From Candidatus Roseilinea sp. (GTDB lineage Bacteria > Chloroflexota > Anaerolineae > J036 > Brachytrichaceae), in NCBI GenBank assembly GCA_025998955.1, contig AP024676.1:3348001-3412000 (forward strand): a stretch of DNA of 64,000 bases, read 5' to 3'. The notes under the pieces are model-generated. The model was given only the letters and a program-made list of their open reading frames with translations, ran no database searches and had not been told where the DNA came from. Below, one piece after another: positions 44,613 to 52,933 of this stretch (the first letter of the stretch is position 1; each line of letters begins with the position of its first letter). The position numbers and the translations under genes are program-made.

Positions 44613-45743
44613 TTGCCTATCCTCAAAGAACGTCCTGTCAAAGCGCTCCCGTTCACCGAACAGCGTGGCTTTCGCCAAACCCTGAACCAACGCGTCAACG
44701 ACTATCTGAAAGCGAACAATCTGCCCGCGCGCGACATGCCGGCGATGTACGCGAAGACGGCCGTGGTGCTGGCCTGGTGGTTGATCATCTACCTGGCGAT
44801 CATGCTCGGTGGCCTTCCGCCGCTGGTGAATCTCCTGCTGTGCGTCGTGTGGGCGTTCAGCATCGCCGGCATCGGCTTCAGCATCATGCACGACGCCAAC
44901 CACGGCGCCTACTCGAACCGGCCGCACGTGAACAAGCTGCTCAGCTTCAGCGCCGAATTCTTGGGCATCAGCGGGTTTCGCTGGCGCACCAAACACAACG
45001 TGTGGCATCATACCTACACCAACATCGCCGGCCTCGATGACGACGTCGAAACGTTCGGCACAATGCGCCTTTCGCCGCATGAGGCTTGGAAGCCGATCCA
45101 CCGATTCCAGCACTGGTACTTCCCGCTGATCTACAGCTTCATCGGATTCGACTTCATCATCCGCGACTTTTTGATGATCTTCACCGGCAAGAGCGACGCA
45201 AACCATGTGTATCCGAAGATGAGTCGCAACGATAAGCTGGTGTTCTGGGCCGGTAAAGCTTTCTTCTTCACGATCATGATCGGACTACCGCTCTGGGTCT
45301 TCCCGTGGTGGCAGGTATTGGTCGGGTTCGTGGTCGTGGTGCTCACGGTCGGGCTGCTGACCGGGTTGGTGTTCCAGCTGGCGCACATCATGGAAGCGGC
45401 GGATTTCCCCGAACCGTCTGGCGACCCGTTACATATCGCCAACGAGTGGGCCATCCACGAAGTGCAGACGACGGTGAACTTCGCGCCGCGCAACCGCATC
45501 TTGAACTGGTATATCGGCGGGCTGAACTATCAAATCGAGCACCATCTGTTGCCTCACGTTTGCCATCTGAACTATCCGGTGCTTGCGCCGATCGTGCGTC
45601 GCACATGCGAGGAGTTTGGGATTAGGTATCACAGCCATCCAACCTGGCGCAAGGCGTTCATGAGCCATTGGCAGATGCTGCGCACGCTGGGGCAAAGGCC
45701 GGGAGGTTGCGACTTGCGCCGTCGTAGCCAAGTGACGGCGTGA
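44613..45743 (+). CDS. Membrane fatty acid desaturase
   Basis: A 376-residue diiron acyl-lipid desaturase. The three histidine boxes are HDANHGA, HNVWHHTYTN and QIEHHLLPH, with four membrane segments between and after them. The QIEHH form of the last box is found in front-end (delta-5/6-like) and some bacterial delta-6/9 enzymes without a fused cytochrome b5; the regiospecificity is open. The start is TTG 44613, with AAGGA about 11 nt upstream. Confidence 0.92.
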   Translation: MPILKERPVKALPFTEQRGFRQTLNQRVNDYLKANNLPARDMPAMYAKTAVVLAWWLIIYLAIMLGGLPPLVNLLLCVVWAFSIAGIGFSIMHDANHGAYSNRPHVNKLLSFSAEFLGISGFRWRTKHNVWHHTYTNIAGLDDDVETFGTMRLSPHEAWKPIHRFQHWYFPLIYSFIGFDFIIRDFLMIFTGKSDANHVYPKMSRNDKLVFWAGKAFFFTIMIGLPLWVFPWWQVLVGFVVVVLTVGLLTGLVFQLAHIMEAADFPEPSGDPLHIANEWAIHEVQTTVNFAPRNRILNWYIGGLNYQIEHHLLPHVCHLNYPVLAPIVRRTCEEFGIRYHSHPTWRKAFMSHWQMLRTLGQRPGGCDLRRRSQVTA

Positions 45744-45760
45744 ATCACCTCATGCGCCGT

Positions 45761-45766
45761 TACAAT
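45761..45766 (+). promoter_or_regulatory. -10 box 7 nt before a start codon
   Basis: TACAAT, then 7 nt, then GTG 45774 of the methyltransferase gene. Confidence 0.45.
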
Positions 45767-45773
45767 CCACGAT

Positions 45774-46547
45774 GTGCGTGCAAGGATCGTTCGCCCGGCG
45801 CTTTTTGCGCTCGGGATGGCCACCGGCGCAGCGCTGGCCGTGCGCTGGGTCACGCGCCGTGCTACGCTCATCACGCCGCCTGCGTTGGCGCCGCTGTTGC
45901 TCAGCCCGCTACGCCTGGCCTATCGCGCGCCGTCGCAGCTCATTCGCTTCCTCGCTCCACAGCCCGGCTGGGTGGTGCTGGACCTGGGCTGTGGCAACGG
46001 CGCGTTCACGTTGCCGCTGGCGCGACACGTGCGCCGCGTGCATGCGGTAGATGTGCAGCCGGCGATGGTGGAGGCCTTGCGGCGCCGGCTGCGCCAGGAG
46101 GGCCTCGATAATGTTGTCGTGCATGTTGCGCCGGCCACCCGACTGCCGTTCGAGGCGCACACCTTCGACGCGGTGCTGATGATCTCTGTCCTGCCGATGT
46201 TGCACGACCGCAGCGCCGCGCTGAGCGAAGCGCGGCGCGTGCTCAAGCCGGACGGTGTCCTCATCGTCGGCGAAGAGTGGATCGAGCCGGAATATGTCGG
46301 TTGGCGCACGGTGATGCGCTGGGCCGAAAGCGCCGGATTCGCGCTGCGTGCGCATACGTCGAACCTAATGTGCTACACGTTGAAGTTGGTTCAGAGGTCG
46401 GATTTCAGAAGTCAGAGGTCAGAGGTCAGAGGTCAGAAGCCGGAGTCCAGAGCCGAGTGCATAGCCTACGGCTCGGAGCTCACAGCCCATAGCCCGCAAC
46501 TTACAGCTCGGAGCTCACAGCCCATAGCTCATAGCTTCTCACGATGA
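45774..46547 (+). CDS. Class I SAM-dependent methyltransferase with a repeat-encoded C-terminus
   Basis: A 257-residue protein. After a hydrophobic N-terminus, the methyltransferase core has motif I VLDLGCGNGAF, the acidic HAVDVQPAM strand, and the ADAVLMISVL-like motif HTFDAVLMISVLPMLHD with LKPDGVLIVGEE. Substrate unknown. The fold ends near LMCYTLKLVQ (about residue 205). The last 52 or so residues, rich in Ser, Gln, Arg and Glu, are encoded by heptad arrays (46390-46536), so the repeat has extended or replaced the native C-terminus. The stop overlaps the next start (ATGA). Confidence 0.85.
   Translation: MRARIVRPALFALGMATGAALAVRWVTRRATLITPPALAPLLLSPLRLAYRAPSQLIRFLAPQPGWVVLDLGCGNGAFTLPLARHVRRVHAVDVQPAMVEALRRRLRQEGLDNVVVHVAPATRLPFEAHTFDAVLMISVLPMLHDRSAALSEARRVLKPDGVLIVGEEWIEPEYVGWRTVMRWAESAGFALRAHTSNLMCYTLKLVQRSDFRSQRSEVRGQKPESRAECIAYGSELTAHSPQLTARSSQPIAHSFSR
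46390..46536. repeat. Two heptad families at the 3' end of the methyltransferase gene
   Basis: First TCAGAGG units (about 46390-46440), then ACAGCCC/ATAGCCC-type units (about 46480-46536). Both are translated. The array ends 7 bp before the start of the next gene. Confidence 0.8.
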
Positions 46548-47107
46548 GCCTGAACCTCAGCTTCGATCCGCTCACGAACCCAGCGTCGCTCTGCTTGAGC
46601 GTGCCGATCCTGGCGCTGTTCGTCTTCCTCGGCTACGTCGCCGTCGCGTTTGTCAAAGACCAGGCCGACGCGCGCCAGAGGAACGAGCGCATCGAGGAGA
46701 CGCTGGCATTGTTCGGCGTGGACCGTATGCGGCAGGCGGAGTTCCGCCGCTTCGTGGCCGGCGTGTTGCAGAGACAAGGCTACGTTGTGCGCATGCCCCA
46801 CCCTAGTCGCGACGAAGCCATGACTGACGTAGGACTGGAGTTGATCGCGGTCAAAGACGGCGCCTCCTATGCCGTCTGTGCCATTCGCTACGATAAGCCG
46901 CTCTCGCCCGGCTCGATCAATCACGCCAACAACTGCCGGGCGCGCCATGGCTGCGATGCGGCGATGGTGATCACCAACCGTGCCTTCCGCGCCGACGCGC
47001 GCAAGTTGGCCCAGGCGACCGGCTGCGTGCTGGTGGATCGCCAGGGGTTGGTAGCGTGGATCGAGCAGAACGGCATAGCATCATCTGCGTCTAGTCAGAT
47101 AGGCTAG
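46544..47107 (+). CDS. Membrane-anchored Mrr-like (restriction-endonuclease fold) protein
   Basis: A 187-residue protein with an N-terminal membrane helix (LSVPILALFVFLGYVAVAFV) and an Mrr/DUF2034-type domain: RQAEFRRFVAGVLQRQGYVV, then the acid in DVGLELIAVKDG and the VITNRAF strand. The catalytic Q-x-K is replaced by C-A-I-R, so cleavage activity is doubtful. Coupled by ATGA overlap to the methyltransferase, an arrangement reminiscent of modification-restriction pairs, though that methyltransferase lacks DNA-methylase motifs. Confidence 0.65.
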   Translation: MSLNLSFDPLTNPASLCLSVPILALFVFLGYVAVAFVKDQADARQRNERIEETLALFGVDRMRQAEFRRFVAGVLQRQGYVVRMPHPSRDEAMTDVGLELIAVKDGASYAVCAIRYDKPLSPGSINHANNCRARHGCDAAMVITNRAFRADARKLAQATGCVLVDRQGLVAWIEQNGIASSASSQIG

Positions 47108-47178
47108 ATCCGGTAAACCTGCAAAGGTGGGCAAACGCGCGATGCACAAGGACGATCGAAAACCTCGCAATAGACGAA

Positions 47179-47457
47179 ATGAGTGAGGCGCTGCAACGCG
47201 CTGAAATCACTCGCGACGCGCGTTTGAACGGCGCGCACCTCGCCGAGATCGAAGAGGAAGCGAACAACGTCCTCGATCTTATCATCGCGTTGCGCGTCGC
47301 TGCGCGCGAGAACGACGCGGAGGCCGGGCAGGAAGTCCTCGCCGAACTCGTCGTTACCCTGGAACATTTGGTTGACCATGCGCGGTTCCCGCTGCCCAGC
47401 CTGAAGGCCCAACTGGACCTCGAGGATGAAGAGGCGACGACGCTAGAAACTCAATGA
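47179..47457 (+). CDS. Hypothetical small acidic helical protein
   Basis: A 92-residue acidic, Ala/Leu/Glu-rich frame with no Cys, likely all helical. No recognised domain and no clear ribosome site. It converges with the ABC transporter gene and overlaps it by 7 bp. Kept because composition looks coding and the space is otherwise empty. Confidence 0.4.
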   Translation: MSEALQRAEITRDARLNGAHLAEIEEEANNVLDLIIALRVAARENDAEAGQEVLAELVVTLEHLVDHARFPLPSLKAQLDLEDEEATTLETQ

Positions 47458-49271
47458 CCGCTCGCCTGCGCCCGCACCAGCGCGGCGTAGTAACCATCCG
47501 GCTTGTTCACCAGCGTTTCGTGGTTGCCCACCTCGACGATCCGCCCGTGCTTGAGCACCACGATCTGATCGGCCTTTCGGATCGTCGAGAGCCGGTGCGC
47601 AATCACGATGGCCGTCCGCCGGCCGTGCGGCGAATCCTCGGCTGCCAGCAGCTTCTCGAACGCGTCCTGGATCAGCCGTTCGGTCTCGGTGTCCACCGCT
47701 GAGGTCGCTTCGTCGAGCACGATCACGCGCGGATCGGCCAAGATGGCGCGGGCGATCGAGAGCAACTGGCGCTGCCCCACGGAGAACTGCGAGCCGCGCT
47801 CGTGGGCCACGGTCTCGTAGCCGTCGCTCAGCCGCATGATGAAGTCGTGGCAGTTCGCCTTCTTGGCTGCGGCGATCACTTCGTCCATCGAGGCGTCCGG
47901 CCGGCCGTAGCGGATGTTGTTCGCGATGGTGTCGCTGAAGATGAACGGCTCCTGCAGCACCACGCCGATCTGCGAGCGGAGCGATTGCTGGGTCACCGCG
48001 CGCACGTCGTAACCGTCCACCGTGATGCGCCCGCCGGTCACGTCGTAGAAGCGGCACACGAGGCTGGCCATCGTCGTCTTGCCGGAGCCGGTTTGCCCGA
48101 CGAGCGCAACCAACTGCCCCGGCTCAATCCGCAGACAAATATCCTCCAGGACGTTGCGCGACCCGTCGTAGCCGAAGTACACGTGATCGAAGACGATCTC
48201 CCCCTTGATAGGCGGCAAGGTGACCGCGTTGGGCGCATCGGTGACGGTCGCCGGGGTATCCAGCAACTGGAACACTTTGTCCGCCGAAGCCAGCGTCGCT
48301 TGCAGCACCACATACATGTTGGTCAACGTGCTGATCGGCGTCCATAGGTTGTTGATGTAGGCCGTGAAGGCGACCAGTGTGCCCACGGTCAACGCTTCGC
48401 CGCCGACGCCGAGCCGATTGGCCGCGATGAACAGCACGATCACCAGCGCCACCGAGCGGGTGATTTCCACCAGCGGCGAGAACCACGATTGCAGCCCGAT
48501 CACCTTCATCCACTCGGTCACCACGCGCCGGTTGGCGGCCTGGAACTGACCCAGGTTGACGTGCTCGCGCACGAACGCTTGGATGACGCGCATGCCGGCG
48601 ATGTTCTCGGCCAGAAAGATGTTGAAGCGCGTCATATTCTCGCGCACGCGCTCCCAACCTTCGTACAGCCGCGGGCGCATATACAGGCCGATCACGGTGA
48701 GCACCGGCAGCATGCACAGGGCGATCAGGGTGAGCGTCGGGTTGATGGCGAACATCAGCACGATCACGATCAGGCCGGACATCACGTCGTTGACCACGTT
48801 CGCCACCTGGTTGGTGAGGAAGTCGTTCAGCGTGTTCGCGTCGCCGATGAAGCGCGTCATCGTCTTGCCGACCGGCTCGTTTTCGTGAAACTTGAACGAC
48901 AGGCCAGCGACGTGGTGGAAGAGCTGCCGGCGCAGGTCCACTAGGATGTCCCAGCTAATGCGCTGGATCAGGTATAGCCGGACATACACGCCGGCCCAGT
49001 TGAGGGCATGCATCACCACCGCCAGCAGCAACAGCGGTAGAAAGCCATCCGGGTTGTTGATGGCGATGTGCTCGTCAATCAACTTGCGGTCAACAAAAGG
49101 GTAGAGCTGCCCGAGCGTGACACACACGATGTAGATGCTCAGTGTGAGCAGCATGCGGGCGCGATAGGGCCGCAGGTACCCGAACAGCCGGCTCAACGTC
49201 CGGCGCGGCGGCGACGAGGGCGGCTCGTCCTGGCTAATGCGTGGGAGGGATTTGACCAGACTCCTGAGCAT
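47451..49271 (-). CDS. ABC exporter half-transporter (canonical catalytic glutamate, variant signature)
   Basis: A 606-residue type IV exporter half: six membrane helices (about 30-340) and an ATPase domain with Walker A GQTGSGKTT and Walker B VIVLDEATSAVD, where the catalytic Glu is present. The H-loop is IVIAHRLST. The signature is FSVGQ instead of LSGGQ. Paired with the upstream gene (85 bp away) it fits a heterodimeric multidrug or lipid exporter in which one ATP site is degenerate. Confidence 0.92.
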   Translation of the reverse strand: MLRSLVKSLPRISQDEPPSSPPRRTLSRLFGYLRPYRARMLLTLSIYIVCVTLGQLYPFVDRKLIDEHIAINNPDGFLPLLLLAVVMHALNWAGVYVRLYLIQRISWDILVDLRRQLFHHVAGLSFKFHENEPVGKTMTRFIGDANTLNDFLTNQVANVVNDVMSGLIVIVLMFAINPTLTLIALCMLPVLTVIGLYMRPRLYEGWERVRENMTRFNIFLAENIAGMRVIQAFVREHVNLGQFQAANRRVVTEWMKVIGLQSWFSPLVEITRSVALVIVLFIAANRLGVGGEALTVGTLVAFTAYINNLWTPISTLTNMYVVLQATLASADKVFQLLDTPATVTDAPNAVTLPPIKGEIVFDHVYFGYDGSRNVLEDICLRIEPGQLVALVGQTGSGKTTMASLVCRFYDVTGGRITVDGYDVRAVTQQSLRSQIGVVLQEPFIFSDTIANNIRYGRPDASMDEVIAAAKKANCHDFIMRLSDGYETVAHERGSQFSVGQRQLLSIARAILADPRVIVLDEATSAVDTETERLIQDAFEKLLAAEDSPHGRRTAIVIAHRLSTIRKADQIVVLKHGRIVEVGNHETLVNKPDGYYAALVRAQASGH

Positions 49272-49356
49272 GAGGGTTCATCCGCTGATCGCGTAGACCT
49301 CTTCTTTCAACAGCAGTTCGTCCATGGATGCATGCCTCTTTGTGTTCCTTCGTGGA

Positions 49357-51141
49357 TCATCCGAAGGCATTCCCGACGATCGCGCGTGGGTTGACGTTGA
49401 TCGTCTCGCTCATCGTCTCGGCGGCGCTCATGCGTTGCATCTCCAGCACGTGGCGGTAGTAACCGCTGCTGCGCACGAGCTCGGCGTGCGTGCCTTGCTC
49501 GACGATCCGGCCCTCGCGCAACACAATAATGTGATCGGCCTGCTCCACGGTAGACAGCCGATGGGCGATGAGGATGGTCGTCCGGCCGCGCATCACCGCG
49601 CGGATGGCCGCCTGCAGCAGCTTCTCGGTCTCGGCGTCCACCGCCGACATCGCGTCGTCCAGGATCAAGATGCGCGGGTCGAGGAGGATGGCGCGTGCGA
49701 TGGCGATGCGCTGGCGCTGCCCGCCGGACAGCCCGATGCCGCGCTCGCCGATCTTAGTGTCATAGCCTTCCGGCAACTTGACGATGAATTCATGCGCCTG
49801 CGCCAGTTTCGCTGCCCGCTCAACCGCTTCGCGTGGCGCATCCGGCCGGCCGAACGCAATGTTCTCTGCAATCGTGGCCGAGAACAACAATGCATCCTGA
49901 GCAACCATGCCGATCTGCCGGCGCAGCTCAGCAAGGTCGAGCGTCCGCACATCGTGTCCGTCCACCCGCACGCGGCCCGCGGTAGGGTCATAGAAGCGCC
50001 CGATCAGGTGCACCAGTGTGCTCTTGCCGCTGCCGGTCGCGCCAACGACGGCGAGCGATGAGCCGGCGGGGATGCGTAGGTTGATGTCCTGCAGCGTGTT
50101 CGCCCGCGACGTGGGATAGCTGAAGCTCACCTGCTCAAATTCGATCTCGCCGCGCAACTCGCCGTTCAGGCGCTGCGGCTGCGCCGGGCTTCGGATCGCC
50201 ACCGGCTCGTCGAGCAACTCGAAGATGCGCACCGCTGCCGTCGCGGTTTGGCTAAAGGCGTTGAGCTGCGTGCCGAGTGCGTTCACTGCGCCGAGCAGCA
50301 GCATGCTCAGGCTGATCGCCGCGACCAGCGCGCCCAAGCTCAAGCTGCCGCCCATGACCATATACCCACCGACCCCGATCATGAGCAGTTGCATGAAGCG
50401 GCCGATGCTGCCGATCACCGCCCAGCGCTTGTTCCACAAGTCGTTGATGTGTTCGCTGCCGGCGCGGACATCGGCTACAGTCGCCATGAACTTGTGCTCC
50501 TCCTGGGCCTCTTGCGCGAATGCCTTGACCACCTTCACACCGGATAAGCTATCCTGCAGCGTGGCCGACATCTTGGCGACGAGTTCGTGCTGCCGCGCCC
50601 ATGGCTCGCTGAGACGGCGGTGGGCCAGATACATGCCCAGGCCAGAAGCGACCATCGGCCCCGCGGCCAGCAGCGCCAGGACGACGCTTTGTTCAAACAA
50701 GGCGATGGTGGCCAGCACGATGGTCGTCGCGTGGTTGAGCGACTCGATCAAGATCTGCGACAGGAACAGGCGGGTGCTCTCCACGTCGCTGCTCACCCGA
50801 CTCATCAGCCGGCCGGTTCGCTCTTTGTCATAGAAGCTGTAGGGAAGCACGAGCAGCTTGCGATACAGCGCCGCGCGCACATCGGTCATCACGAGTTGGC
50901 CGAGCTTGTTCTGCCCATAGGAGTAGAAATAGGTCGCCGCTGCGCGCACACCGGTGACGAGTAACAACAAGGCGAGGTAAGGCAATAAGAGTTCCAGCCG
51001 CTGCGCGCCGATCACGTCGTCCACAATGGCCTTGATGACCAGGGGCGCGACGATCAGCATGGCGGACAACAAGAAGTTGACGAGGATCAGGGCAACGACG
51101 AGCTTCCGATGCGGTTTCAGGAAGGCGAGAAGCCGGGGCAT
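49357..51141 (-). CDS. ABC exporter half-transporter (degenerate catalytic site, canonical signature)
   Basis: A 594-residue partner of the previous entry: six membrane helices and an ATPase domain with Walker A GATGSGKST, signature LSGGQRQR and Walker B ILILDDAMSAVD. The catalytic Glu after Walker B is Asp. The changes in the two halves fall in the same composite ATP site, as in BmrC/BmrD and TM287/TM288. Substrate unknown. Confidence 0.92.
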   Translation of the reverse strand: MPRLLAFLKPHRKLVVALILVNFLLSAMLIVAPLVIKAIVDDVIGAQRLELLLPYLALLLLVTGVRAAATYFYSYGQNKLGQLVMTDVRAALYRKLLVLPYSFYDKERTGRLMSRVSSDVESTRLFLSQILIESLNHATTIVLATIALFEQSVVLALLAAGPMVASGLGMYLAHRRLSEPWARQHELVAKMSATLQDSLSGVKVVKAFAQEAQEEHKFMATVADVRAGSEHINDLWNKRWAVIGSIGRFMQLLMIGVGGYMVMGGSLSLGALVAAISLSMLLLGAVNALGTQLNAFSQTATAAVRIFELLDEPVAIRSPAQPQRLNGELRGEIEFEQVSFSYPTSRANTLQDINLRIPAGSSLAVVGATGSGKSTLVHLIGRFYDPTAGRVRVDGHDVRTLDLAELRRQIGMVAQDALLFSATIAENIAFGRPDAPREAVERAAKLAQAHEFIVKLPEGYDTKIGERGIGLSGGQRQRIAIARAILLDPRILILDDAMSAVDAETEKLLQAAIRAVMRGRTTILIAHRLSTVEQADHIIVLREGRIVEQGTHAELVRSSGYYRHVLEMQRMSAAETMSETINVNPRAIVGNAFG

Positions 51142-51386
51142 GCGGGTATATCAACCTCGAACGCCGCAAGATTATAGGAGGGTGCGTGAAATCCGCCAGA
51201 CGTTAACCCAACACTTAACTTACTGCGTATCATAGCCGCTGCGTCGTCAACTGCATCCTGTGCATGCAGCCTGCCGGCGAAGGTGAACGTGCCATCATTC
51301 GTGGTTCTTGGGCGCTGCAGCGCAGCCGAATTCGCGCTTGCGGCGACCAAGGGAAGGCATCTCAAGATTCAGGAGGTGATTGCAAA

Positions 51387-51752
51387 ATGTCTCGGACAAC
51401 GATCGGTTTCGGTATCGCGTTGATCGTCGTCGGCTTGGGTGGGTATGTGCTGGGCGGCGCGTCTAGCTTCACCGCGCTCATCCCAGCGTTGTTCGGTCTG
51501 GTGCTGGCCGGCCTGGGCTGGTGGGCCGGCCGGGGCAGCGAGAAGACCGCCATGCACATCGCGTCGGTCGTCGGCTTGCTCGGAACGCTGGCGCCGCTCG
51601 CGCGCATCATCCCCGGCCTGACGAGCGGTGGCGAACTGGGCATCGCGTTCTGGTCAAACGTCGCGATGTTCGTGATCAGCGGCGCCTTCTTCGCCCTGTG
51701 CGTGAAGTCGTTCGTGGATGCCCGCCGGGCGCGCGCAGCGACGGCCAAGTGA
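51387..51752 (+). CDS. Small four-helix membrane protein
   Basis: A 121-residue hydrophobic protein with four predicted membrane helices, rich in Gly and Ala (FGIALIVVGLGGYVLGG; LIPALFGLVLAGLGWWAG; IASVVGLLGTLAPL; FVISGAFFALCVKSF). AGGAGGTGATT ends 5 nt before the ATG, one of the strongest ribosome sites in the window. No family assigned. Confidence 0.75.
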   Translation: MSRTTIGFGIALIVVGLGGYVLGGASSFTALIPALFGLVLAGLGWWAGRGSEKTAMHIASVVGLLGTLAPLARIIPGLTSGGELGIAFWSNVAMFVISGAFFALCVKSFVDARRARAATAK

Positions 51753-52082
51753 TCTCACCCGCGTTACACGGCAATTCGAGATCGCGCGCCGCGCAAGGCA
51801 AAGTCGCCTTTCGCCGACCGGCGGATCAATCCACGGAGGCCACTTTGCCCCAGTCGCCCGCGACTCGGAGACCCGCCCCGGCGTAAACGCCTGGGCTGGA
51901 AGGGACGGGATGCGCGCGGCTTGCCCGTATGCTCAGCGCTGGGATTATCCCAGCGCGACTGAGGCGAATACCGCTGCGGGCCAGTCCGCGTTCCCCCATT
52001 TTGAAAAGCTCCCGTCTGCCGTGTAACTTGGGTAAGCTTCTGCCCATGGGCTCTCTATGAGCCTCGTGGGGCAGCATCAGCG
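51753..52082. other. 330-bp intergenic region with a dispersed repeat
   Basis: Between two convergent genes. It contains the structured repeat at 51867-51956. The rest shows no coding signal; no U-run terminator was found. Confidence 0.6.
51867..51956 (-). repeat. Dispersed structured repeat, copy 2
   Basis: Inverted copy of 11198-11289. The first stem here is GCGCTGGGA/TCCCAGCGC (within 51936-51956). Relative to copy 1 it shows a C-G to T-A swap and a G-T to G-C repair, so base-pairing is kept while sequence changes. Confidence 0.75.
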
Positions 52083-52928
52083 CTATGCCTGCGCGGATGC
52101 CACCTTCGCCGGCGCGCGATGACGCAACACCAGCAGCGTCGCCGCGACGCAGATCGCCAGGAACGACAACACGTGCACGACGTTGAACGGCGTGCCGGGG
52201 AAGAACCACGAGTCGGTGCGCAGGAACTCCAAAAAAAACCGCCCCAGCGGATACCAGATGGCATACAGGAGGATCAGATCGCCATCGCGCAGTTGCTTCT
52301 CGAACCGGCGCGAGATGGTGTTCAGCAGTGCAAATCCCATCAGGTTCCAGATCGCCTCATAGAGGAACAGCGGGTGAAAGCGCGTGCTCTCCGGATAGTG
52401 CGTTAGGTCGTTGAACGGCGGGATGCGATTGGGCGGGTCAATGCGCAAGCCCCACGGCAGCGTCGTCGGCGGCCCGTAGAGTTCCTGATTGATGAAGTTG
52501 CCCAGCCGGGCGATGGCCTGGCCGAGTGGCATGCCCAAGGCGGCGCCGTCGAGGTAGATCGCCGCCGGCAAGTTCCGCCGGCGCGTGTAGAGCAGCAGTG
52601 CGATCGCGCCGCCGATGAACCCGCCGAAGATATGCAACCCGCCTCCCATCACGTTGAGGATTTCGAGCGGGTTGGTCAGGTAACGCTCGATGCCGTTCGG
52701 CCCGCGCGGGGACTGGATGAACACATAGTACAGCCGCGCGCCGATCACCGCGCCCACCAACACCCAGAGCAGCCCATCCCATACGTTGCCGCTGTTCTGC
52801 CCTTTGCGCTCCACATAGCGCGCTGCAATCGCCGCCGCAACGATGAACGCCGTCACCATCAGCACGCCATACCATCGCAGCGAGAGCGGTCCGATCTCGA
52901 TCAACACAGGGCCAACCGGTGGATACAT
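52083..52928 (-). CDS. lgt: Prolipoprotein diacylglyceryl transferase
   Basis: Transfers diacylglyceryl from phosphatidylglycerol to the lipobox cysteine of prolipoproteins, the first step of lipoprotein maturation. It is a polytopic protein of 281 residues with the Lgt signature RLGNFINQELYG (conserved Arg, Asn, Glu), the catalytic-region His-Gly in HIFGGFIGG, and the C-terminal YPLGRFFLEFLR. The ATG at 52928 is used because GGAG lies 8 nt upstream; a GTG at 52937 overlaps the sulfatase stop. Confidence 0.95.
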   Translation of the reverse strand: MYPPVGPVLIEIGPLSLRWYGVLMVTAFIVAAAIAARYVERKGQNSGNVWDGLLWVLVGAVIGARLYYVFIQSPRGPNGIERYLTNPLEILNVMGGGLHIFGGFIGGAIALLLYTRRRNLPAAIYLDGAALGMPLGQAIARLGNFINQELYGPPTTLPWGLRIDPPNRIPPFNDLTHYPESTRFHPLFLYEAIWNLMGFALLNTISRRFEKQLRDGDLILLYAIWYPLGRFFLEFLRTDSWFFPGTPFNVVHVLSFLAICVAATLLVLRHRAPAKVASAQA

Positions 52929-52933
52929 CGCAT

